Source: Rhodospirillaceae bacterium
GTDB taxonomy: Bacteria; Pseudomonadota; Alphaproteobacteria; Rhodospirillales; Magnetovibrionaceae
Length of the DNA: 7,261 bases
Reading direction: 5' to 3'
Assembly (NCBI GenBank): GCA_002401565.1
Contig: NVTL01000023.1
Span: 30,334 to 37,594, forward strand
A program made the translations under genes and the position numbers. Of the stretch, positions 1-6,049 are shown piece by piece (position 1 is the first letter of the stretch; each line of letters opens with the position of its first letter). The notes beneath the pieces are model-generated. The model was not told the origin of the DNA. It ran no database searches and saw only the letters and a list, made by a program, of their open reading frames with translations.

Positions 1-1314
<1,314 letters not shown>

Positions 1315-1316
<2 letters not shown>

Positions 1317-1320
1317 GGAA
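1315..1320 (+). promoter_or_regulatory. Ribosome binding site of the UxaA-family gene
   Basis: AAGGAA overlaps the mmsA stop codon and sits 8 bases before the ATG at 1329. It supports that start and suggests that termination on mmsA and initiation on the next gene are coupled. Confidence 0.6.
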
Positions 1321-1328
1321 TTTTAAGC

Positions 1329-2840
1329 ATGGCAAAAACCATCAGATTAAATAGTGCGGATAACGTTGTTGTGGCGGCGATGGATATGTCTGCGGGCGTA
1401 TCCATCGAAAACATCACCGTAAAGGGTGATGTCCCCCGTGGACACAAGATCGCAACGGCCGCGATTGCCAAGGGTGATGCGGTGCGCAAGTACGATCAAA
1501 TCATCGGCTTTGCGACCATAGACATTCAGCCCGGCGATCACGTGCACAGTCATAATTTGGCCTTTGGTGAATTCGAACGGGACTATGCGTTTGGGGAAGG
1601 CGTTGAGCCAACCCAAATGGTGCCAGATGCCGACCGGGCCACGTTTCAAGGTTACGTGCGCGCCGACGGTGGTATTGGTACCCGCAATTACGTGGGTATT
1701 TTGGCCAGCGTGAACTGTTCCAATTCCGTCTCGCAATTGATCGCCCAAGAATTTTCAGCCGATGTCATGGCGGATTATCCTAATGTCGATGGCGTGGTGG
1801 CTTTGCCCCATCAAACGGGATGTTGCATTCCGTTGGATGGTGATACCCATTTAAACCTTGAACGCACGCTGGTGGGCCATGCTCGTCATCCTAATTTTGC
1901 GGGTGTATTGCTGGTTGGCTTGGGTTGCGAAGTTGCTCAGATCGATTTGATGCTGGAACGCTATGGTTTGGAAAAGGGTGATCGTTTACAGACCTTGGTT
2001 ATTCAAGACAATGGCGGCACTGCGGCCACCGTTGCTGCGGGTATTAAACATATCCGCGAAATGGTTAAACGAGCCGATCACGAACGCCGGGAATCCTGCC
2101 CCGCCAGCGATTTGATCGTGGCTTTGGAATGTGGCGGGTCGGATGCCTATTCGGGCATCACCGCCAATCCGGCTTTGGGTTTTGCGGTCGATACCTTAGT
2201 CCGTCATGGCGGCACGGCAATCTTGGCCGAAACGCCGGAAATTTATGGCGCCGAACATTTGTTGACGCGCCGTGCGGTCAGCCGTGAAGTCGGTGAAAAA
2301 CTAATTTCCCTGATCGATTGGTGGAAACAACATACCGCCGCCAACAACGCGGTGATGGACAACAATCCAACGCCCGGCAACAAAAAGGGCGGCCTGACCA
2401 CCATTTTGGAAAAATCATTGGGGGCTGCGGCCAAGGGCGGGACCACGGCATTGGTCGATGTGTATCGTTACGCCGAACCCATCACCGCCAAGGGCTTTGT
2501 CTTTATGGACAGCCCCGGTTACGATCCGGCCTCTATCACCGGCATGGTGGCGGGCGGAGCCAATGTGACGTGCTTTACAACGGGACGGGGCTCTGTTTAT
2601 GGTGGCAAGCCCGTACCCAGTATTAAATTAGCAACCAACACGCCGATGTTCGAACGCATGTCTGACGATATGGACATCAATTGCGGCGGCGTTGTGGATG
2701 GTGATGTTACGACCGAAGAGCTTGGCCTGCAGATTTTTCAAATGATCCTGGACACCGCCTCTGGCGGCAAGCCCCACAGCGAACGCCACGGCATTGGCGG
2801 GTTGGAATTTTGCCCCTGGCAAGTTGGCGTGGTGATGTAA
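1329..2840 (+). CDS. UxaA/GarD-family (altronate/galactarate dehydratase-like) hydro-lyase, single chain with SAF domain
   Basis: 503 residues, the usual size for single-chain UxaA or GarD enzymes. These iron-dependent lyases dehydrate sugar acids such as D-altronate and galactarate; the two-subunit relative SuyAB removes sulfite from sulfolactate. Residues about 1-90 form the SAF domain (DVPRGHKIA at 35-43, PGDHVHSHN at 68-76). The large lyase domain begins near residue 105 and carries the family landmarks GTRNY (117-121), H161 with GCC (164-166), VGLGCE (196-201), ECGGSDAYSG (267-276), NPTPGNKKGG (346-355), FMDSPGYDP (392-400), TTGRGSVYG (417-425), and DDMDINCGG (446-454). The ATG at 1329 has a good ribosome binding site. 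It lies between mmsA and an AEC transporter gene, with gaps of 12 and 4 bases, so a catabolic operon is likely. The substrate is not determinable here: a sugar acid is the default reading and a sulfonate or other 2-hydroxy acid is possible. Annotating it simply as altronate dehydratase would be overconfident. Confidence 0.88.
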   Translation: MAKTIRLNSADNVVVAAMDMSAGVSIENITVKGDVPRGHKIATAAIAKGDAVRKYDQIIGFATIDIQPGDHVHSHNLAFGEFERDYAFGEGVEPTQMVPDADRATFQGYVRADGGIGTRNYVGILASVNCSNSVSQLIAQEFSADVMADYPNVDGVVALPHQTGCCIPLDGDTHLNLERTLVGHARHPNFAGVLLVGLGCEVAQIDLMLERYGLEKGDRLQTLVIQDNGGTAATVAAGIKHIREMVKRADHERRESCPASDLIVALECGGSDAYSGITANPALGFAVDTLVRHGGTAILAETPEIYGAEHLLTRRAVSREVGEKLISLIDWWKQHTAANNAVMDNNPTPGNKKGGLTTILEKSLGAAAKGGTTALVDVYRYAEPITAKGFVFMDSPGYDPASITGMVAGGANVTCFTTGRGSVYGGKPVPSIKLATNTPMFERMSDDMDINCGGVVDGDVTTEELGLQIFQMILDTASGGKPHSERHGIGGLEFCPWQVGVVM

Positions 2841-2844
2841 GACC

Positions 2845-3720
2845 ATGTTTGAACAGCTCTTTTCGATCATTTCCCCGGTCATCATTTGTGCCATCATTGG
2901 CTACACGTGGGCGTATTTGGGGCGGCCTTATAATACCGAAATGGTTACCCATTTGGTGTCCACAGTCGGCGTGCCGTGTTTGGTGTTTACGACCCTGGTT
3001 AACGTCGAAGTCTCTTTAGACGTTTTGGGACAAATCGCATGGGCAACGTTGATTGCCATGGTGGTCACGGGCCTTGTGGGCACGATGATTTTGAAAATGT
3101 GGGGAAAATCGCCCAGTGCTTTTTTGCCCGCCATGGTCTTTCCCAACACGGGCAACATGGGGTTGCCGCTGGCTTTGTTTGCGTTTGGACCCGAAGGCAT
3201 GGCCTTGGCCGTGGCCAGTTTTACGGTGTGCATTATCTTGCAGTTTACGGTGGGTATTGCGGTATCGGCGGGGACGACATCGGTTCAGGCGCTGTTGAAA
3301 GTGCCAACCATTTACGCCATGGCTTTGGCGCTGGTGTTTAAGGTTACCGATACATCTGTGCCGCTTTGGGCGGGCAATACCATTGAATTGTTGAGCGGTC
3401 TGACGATTCCTTTGATGTTGATTACATTGGGGATTTCTCTGCACCGTTTGAAAATTTCTCACTTTAAAATCAGCACCATCATTGCTATCCTGCGGCTAGT
3501 GATGGGCTTTGTCAGTGCTTTGATTTTGGTCGAACTTATGGGGTTCGAAGGCGTGGTCAAAGGCGTGTTGATCTTGCAGTTAACCATGCCTGTGGCGGTC
3601 TTTAATTTTCTGTTTGCCGAACGCTATAAAACCGAGCCTGAGGCCGTGGCCGGGGCGGTGGTATTGTCCACGCTGGCTTCGTTCGCGACCTTGCCGGCCT
3701 TGATGTGGTACGTTCTTTAA
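2845..3720 (+). CDS. AEC (auxin efflux carrier) family membrane transporter
   Basis: Inner-membrane carrier of 291 residues, close to the usual 300-320 of bacterial AEC proteins. Known bacterial members are linked to organic acids such as malate and malonate, so a small carboxylate or related anion is the reasonable guess. About ten hydrophobic segments are visible, near residues 5-22, 36-56, 62-83, 93-113, 117-140, 150-166, 181-201, 208-230, 236-258 and 266-290, in a five-plus-five layout. Family motifs are FPNTGNMGLPLALF (99-112), with the helix-breaking NTG, and the matching second-half segment IPLMLITLGISL (188-199). The start lies only 4 bases after the preceding stop and has no clear Shine-Dalgarno sequence, so translation probably depends on coupling to the UxaA-family gene. 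Direction of transport and substrate cannot be read; import of the operon's substrate or export of a product are both possible. Confidence 0.88.
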   Translation: MFEQLFSIISPVIICAIIGYTWAYLGRPYNTEMVTHLVSTVGVPCLVFTTLVNVEVSLDVLGQIAWATLIAMVVTGLVGTMILKMWGKSPSAFLPAMVFPNTGNMGLPLALFAFGPEGMALAVASFTVCIILQFTVGIAVSAGTTSVQALLKVPTIYAMALALVFKVTDTSVPLWAGNTIELLSGLTIPLMLITLGISLHRLKISHFKISTIIAILRLVMGFVSALILVELMGFEGVVKGVLILQLTMPVAVFNFLFAERYKTEPEAVAGAVVLSTLASFATLPALMWYVL

Positions 3721-3731
3721 GGCTTTTTAAT

Positions 3732-3738
3732 GAGGTGA
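3732..3738 (+). promoter_or_regulatory. Ribosome binding site that fixes the GST-like start
   Basis: GAGGTGA lies 5 bases before the ATG at 3744. An in-frame ATG at 3705, inside the end of the transporter gene, has no such site, and the 13 residues it would add precede the natural beginning of the thioredoxin-like fold. The start at 3744 is therefore preferred. Confidence 0.75.
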
Positions 3739-3743
3739 AATTC

Positions 3744-4655
3744 ATGAGCAACACGCAAGTCATCCTTCACCATTATCCACAATCTCCGGTGGCAGAAAAG
3801 GTTCGTATGACTTTGGGGCTAAAGGGTTTAGATTGGCACTCTGTAATCATTCCCAGACTGCCGCCTAAACCCAATTTAATGCCCCTGACCGGGGGCTATC
3901 GTTTAACCCCGGTGATGCAAATTGGCGCCGATGTTTATTGCGATAGTGCTTGTATCCTTGATGAACTTGAACAGCGTTTTCCCAAGCCAAAACTGTGTGC
4001 TGATACAGGTGAAGGCCTTGAAAACTGGACCGAAGGCGAACTTTTTTTAGACGTGGTCACCGTGGCTCTGGTGGAAATGAGCGCAACCATTCCGGCTGAA
4101 TTCATGGCCGACCGTGGACCATTGTATTTTGGCCCGGATTTTTCGCTGAGCACCCTTAAAAGCAACTATGATGGCTGTTTGGAAAAGGTCAGGGGGCAAT
4201 TGTCGCACCTCAACGACGGCTTGGCGGCGCAGGCCTATTTGTTTGGCACAACGCCGGGTCTAGCCGATGCGCGGGCCTATTATCTGGTTTGGTTTTTGCG
4301 CGATCGCATGGCCGAAGCCGAGGCCTTTTTTCATCAATTTGAGAATCTGGAACGGTGGGAATCGAATTTGAAAAAGATCGGTCACGGAAATCCACAAGAA
4401 TTAAGCGACCTTGAGGCCTTAGATATTGCAAAGAATGCAAAGCATGAGACTCCCGAAAACATCTCTGCCGATGATTGTGAAGGCTTAAAGGTTGGCGATA
4501 AAATTACCATAGCCCCCGCAAACGGAGGCCCTAAGGTCGCCGGAACCTTGCATAATCTAAGCCCTAATCGCATCGCCCTCTTGCGACAAGACGAACGGGT
4601 AGGGCAGGTCTGTGTGCATTTTCCACGCGCAGGTTATGTGATTAACACCCTATAA
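3744..4655 (+). CDS. Glutathione S-transferase-like protein with extra C-terminal domain
   Basis: 303 residues from the ATG at 3744, longer than the 200-230 typical of bacterial GSTs. Residues about 5-80 read as the thioredoxin-like N-domain: YPQSPVAEKVR (11-21) is the glutathione-thiol region with Ser14 as the likely activating residue, LTPVMQI (55-61) holds the cis-proline, and CDSACILDELE (66-76) has the acidic-Ser pair that binds the glutamyl part of glutathione. Residues about 90-215 are the helical C-domain, including GLADARAYYLVWFL (172-185) with the Asp that caps the core helix. After a linker near 216-240 comes a stretch of about 60 residues (GLKVGDKITIAP at 247-258, VHFPRAGYVI at 291-300) rich in short alternating hydrophobic strands, which looks all-beta and is not part of the standard GST fold. 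It lies 23 bases after the transporter gene and is probably the last gene of the operon. Role could be detoxification, glutathione-dependent isomerisation or lyase chemistry, or binding only. Confidence 0.85.
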   Translation: MSNTQVILHHYPQSPVAEKVRMTLGLKGLDWHSVIIPRLPPKPNLMPLTGGYRLTPVMQIGADVYCDSACILDELEQRFPKPKLCADTGEGLENWTEGELFLDVVTVALVEMSATIPAEFMADRGPLYFGPDFSLSTLKSNYDGCLEKVRGQLSHLNDGLAAQAYLFGTTPGLADARAYYLVWFLRDRMAEAEAFFHQFENLERWESNLKKIGHGNPQELSDLEALDIAKNAKHETPENISADDCEGLKVGDKITIAPANGGPKVAGTLHNLSPNRIALLRQDERVGQVCVHFPRAGYVINTL

Positions 4656-4673
4656 AATAACCCAAAAACAAAC

Positions 4674-4709
4674 AAAAAAAGGCCAGCTCATTTCTGAGCT
4701 GGCCTTTTT
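4674..4709. terminator. Bidirectional intrinsic terminator between the GST-like gene and tRNA-Asn
   Basis: A perfect 10-bp G/C-rich stem (GGCCAGCTCA at 4681-4690 with TGAGCTGGCC at 4695-4704) encloses a 4-base loop. It is followed by five T on the + strand and preceded by a run of seven A, which reads as seven T on the minus strand. It can therefore end both the rightward catabolic operon and the leftward tRNA transcript, which converge here. Confidence 0.93.
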
Positions 4710-4712
4710 ATT

Positions 4713-4788
4713 TGGCTCCGGTGGCAAGACTCGAACTTGCGACAAGACGATTAACAGTCGTCTGCTCTACCAACTGAGCTACACCGGA
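4713..4788 (-). tRNA. tRNA-Asn (anticodon GTT)
   Basis: A 76-base cloverleaf on the minus strand. The 7-bp acceptor stem pairs TCCGGTG with CACCGGA; the discriminator is G and the CCA tail is encoded (complement of 4713-4715). The D-arm has GCTCAGTTGGTAGAGC, and the anticodon stem GACGA/TCGTC encloses the loop CTGTTAA with anticodon GTT (complement of 4753-4755). The T-arm has GTTCGAGTC. The gene appears intact. It lies 42 bases downstream of tRNA-Cys in the same transcript and just before the bidirectional terminator. Confidence 0.97.
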
Positions 4789-4830
4789 TCAGGTGTTCTC
4801 TCGCAATACGCTCGCGTTACCGAGCAGGGA

Positions 4831-4904
4831 TGGAGGCGCGGACCGGAGTTGAACCGGTGTACACGGCTTTGCAGGCCGCTGCGTAGCCACTCCGCCACCG
4901 CGCC
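4831..4904 (-). tRNA. tRNA-Cys (anticodon GCA)
   Basis: A 74-base cloverleaf on the minus strand. The acceptor stem pairs GGCGCGG with CCGCGCC, followed by discriminator T and encoded CCA. The anticodon loop CTGCAAA carries GCA (complement of 4870-4872), and the T-loop is GTTCAACTC between CCGG arms. It is the first gene of a Cys-Asn tRNA pair. The 42-base spacer to tRNA-Asn (4789-4830) shows no further gene. Confidence 0.97.
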
Positions 4905-4997
4905 ATCCGACGTTCACACACCTAAAGTATGCTAAGCAATCGGGAGCCGTGTGGCCTCCTTATCCCCTTGCGAGGGCTCTCTTACGAGAGCGAGCGG
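4905..4997 (-). other. 5' leader of the tRNA-Cys/tRNA-Asn transcript
   Basis: If transcription starts about 7 bases after the proposed -10 box, roughly 87 bases precede tRNA-Cys. Two small hairpins are possible: GCTCTC (4976-4981) with GAGAGC (4986-4991), and GGAGCC (4943-4948) with GGCCTCC (4953-4959, one bulged C). RNase P would normally remove this leader. No gene is seen in it on either strand. Confidence 0.45.
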
Positions 4998-5027
4998 AAC
5001 ATAGACCGACCACCGACCCCCGGTCAA
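4998..5027 (-). promoter_or_regulatory. Probable sigma-70-type promoter of the tRNA pair
   Basis: On the minus strand a -35 box TTGACC (complement of 5022-5027) is followed by an 18-base spacer and a -10 box TATGTT (complement of 4998-5003). The bases between the -10 box and the expected start are G/C-rich (CCGCTC), the kind of discriminator seen at stable-RNA promoters under stringent control. Boxes are seen directly; activity and control are inferred. Confidence 0.6.
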
Positions 5028-5041
5028 TCCCTTGCGTACGC

Positions 5042-5057
5042 TTTTTTAATTTTTTTT
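5042..5057 (-). promoter_or_regulatory. A/T tract upstream of the tRNA promoter, possible UP element
   Basis: Sixteen consecutive A/T bases (on the minus strand eight A, two T, six A) lie about 14 bases upstream of the -35 box, at roughly -51 to -66 from the expected start. This is near the distal part of an UP element bound by the RNA polymerase alpha subunit. It could instead simply be bent or spacer DNA. Confidence 0.35.
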
Positions 5058-5070
5058 CCACAATGCCCAA

Positions 5071-5107
5071 TTGCCCCTAGTTTATGGGGCCCTTATCAGC
5101 GTATAGT
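5071..5107 (+). promoter_or_regulatory. Weak candidate promoter region for the Pcm-like gene
   Basis: The gene at 5192 needs a rightward promoter in the 164 bases after the tRNA promoter. TTGCCC (5071-5076) with TATCAG 17 bases later, or the better -10-like TATAGT (5102-5107) without a convincing -35, are the only candidates I see. A short hairpin GCCCC/GGGGC (5073-5077 with 5086-5090) overlaps them. The remainder up to 5174 is A/T-rich and shows no gene. Confidence 0.25.
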
Positions 5108-5174
5108 GCCGACAAAATTAGACGACTCTGTGGTTAAAATCATTGAGAATCGTTTTTTTGTTCAAGAAAAAACT

Positions 5175-5183
5175 AGGGAGGGG
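5175..5183 (+). promoter_or_regulatory. Strong ribosome binding site of the Pcm-like gene
   Basis: AGGGAGGGG lies 8 bases before the ATG at 5192 and fixes that start. It also argues against the overlapping reading frame that runs into this gene from 4929. Confidence 0.8.
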
Positions 5184-5191
5184 AAAAACCC

Positions 5192-5845
5192 ATGGATTTC
5201 ACGCTAGCACGCCAAAACATGGTCGAAGGACAAATCCGCACCAATCGGGTCACGGATCAATACTTGGTGGATGCACTTGAAGACCTGCCGCGCGAAGCTT
5301 TTGTTCCCGATAATTTAAAGGAACTGGTCTATATCGACGAAGATTTGACCGTTGCCGAAGGGCGTATTTTGATGGAGCCCATGATTATGGCGCGCCTGAT
5401 TCAAGAAGCTCACGTTGAAAACACCGATCTTTGTTTGGTGGTCGGTGCTGCAACCGGATACGAAGCCGCCGTCATCGCCAGACTGGCTGGGGCCGTTGTG
5501 GCGATTGAAAGCCAAGAAGACCTGATTGCATCATCCACGCAAAATCTTGCGGACCAAGGCGGCGACACGGTTTCCGTCATGGCGGGTGAATTGAGCGCAG
5601 GGCAAGCCGACCAAGGCCCGTACGATGTGATCTTTGTAAACGGTGCTGTGGGCGAACTGTCAACAGCATTGGTTGACCAATTGGCCGAAGCTGGGCGTTT
5701 GGTTTACGTGCAAGACTTTGCCAAGGGAACTGGTAAAGCGATGTTGGTGACCCGGAACAATACCATCGTATCTGAAACTGAATTGTTTGATGCGAATATT
5801 CCAGCGCTGCCTGAATTTGCGGTTAAGCCAGCGTTTAACTTCTAA
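5192..5845 (+). CDS. Protein-L-isoaspartate O-methyltransferase family protein (Pcm-like, altered active-site region)
   Basis: 217 residues, the normal size for a bacterial Pcm-family protein. True Pcm transfers a methyl group from S-adenosylmethionine to isoaspartyl residues as a repair step in the cytoplasm. The N-terminus has the family pattern MVEGQIRTNRVTD (10-22) and LPREAFVPDN (32-41). The Rossmann-fold motif I is LVVGAATGYEAAVIARL (82-98), with an acidic residue E106 ending the next strand, followed by YDVIFVNGA (144-152) and LAEAGRLVYV (164-173). The motif usually found before motif I, TISxPxxVA with the catalytic-region Ser, reads RILMEPMIMARL (58-69) instead, and motif I is looser than the usual EIGTGSGY. 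This suggests either the divergent subfamily found next to tolC in alphaproteobacteria or loss of the repair activity. It precedes tolC by 204 bases with a terminator between, so the two are probably separately transcribed. Confidence 0.85.
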   Translation: MDFTLARQNMVEGQIRTNRVTDQYLVDALEDLPREAFVPDNLKELVYIDEDLTVAEGRILMEPMIMARLIQEAHVENTDLCLVVGAATGYEAAVIARLAGAVVAIESQEDLIASSTQNLADQGGDTVSVMAGELSAGQADQGPYDVIFVNGAVGELSTALVDQLAEAGRLVYVQDFAKGTGKAMLVTRNNTIVSETELFDANIPALPEFAVKPAFNF

Positions 5846-5878
5846 AACGCTTATATTCGCATTATTGCATATACATTG

Positions 5879-5916
5879 GCGGCGCTTCTGCTACACTTCT
5901 GCAAGCGCCGCTTTTT
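5879..5916 (+). terminator. Intrinsic terminator after the Pcm-like gene
   Basis: A perfect 9-bp stem (GCGGCGCTT at 5879-5887 with AAGCGCCGC at 5903-5911) has a 15-base loop and is followed at once by five T. It lies 33 bases after the stop codon. The loop is longer than usual but the stem is strong. Confidence 0.85.
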
Positions 5917-6015
5917 GTATGGAAAACGCGCTTTTTGCCGTGTGAAAGCAAAAGGTGTAAATAAAAAGGTTTCCTTAAGGCTAAGCCCCTATTATTTTTA
6001 TAGGCGATTCGCAGG

Positions 6016-6021
6016 TATAAT
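6016..6021 (+). promoter_or_regulatory. -10 box of the likely tolC promoter
   Basis: A perfect TATAAT lies 28 bases before the tolC start, giving a leader of about 22 bases. No good -35 box is present at 16-18 bases upstream (TTATTT at 5992-5997 is the nearest), so the promoter may need an activator or be only moderate. A 5-bp hairpin CCTAT/ATAGG (5988-5992 with 6000-6004) lies just upstream. Confidence 0.55.
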
Positions 6022-6038
6022 GTGCTTGAGGTCTGTCT

Positions 6039-6043
6039 AAAGG
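6039..6043 (+). promoter_or_regulatory. Ribosome binding site of tolC
   Basis: AAAGG lies 6 bases before the first of three consecutive ATG codons at 6050, 6053 and 6056. Spacing suits any of the three. Confidence 0.55.
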
Positions 6044-6049
6044 TAACAA

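Noticed and set aside
2600..2610. Short match (GGTGGCAAG) to the 3' part of tRNA-Asn inside the UxaA-family gene
   Set aside because: Nine bases inside a conserved coding region; far too short to be an attachment-site repeat.
3705..3743. Earlier ATG for the GST-like gene, overlapping the end of the transporter gene
   Set aside because: No ribosome binding site, and the added 13 residues lie before the natural start of the fold, while 3744 has GAGGTGA at good spacing.
5139..5159. Fur-box-like sequence upstream of the Pcm-like gene (ATTGAGAATCGTT)
   Set aside because: The left half resembles the 7-1-7 Fur consensus but the right half is mostly a run of T; in an A/T-rich spacer this is likely chance.
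4929..5207. Open reading frame of 92 codons on the + strand
   Set aside because: It runs through the minus-strand tRNA leader and promoter, has no ribosome binding site, resembles no family I know, and overlaps the start of the Pcm-like gene, which has a strong ribosome binding site of its own.
5909..5937. Direct repeat CGCTTTTTG at 5909-5917 and 5929-5937
   Set aside because: Short and low in complexity, and the first copy is part of the terminator; no sign of a mobile-element or regulator site.
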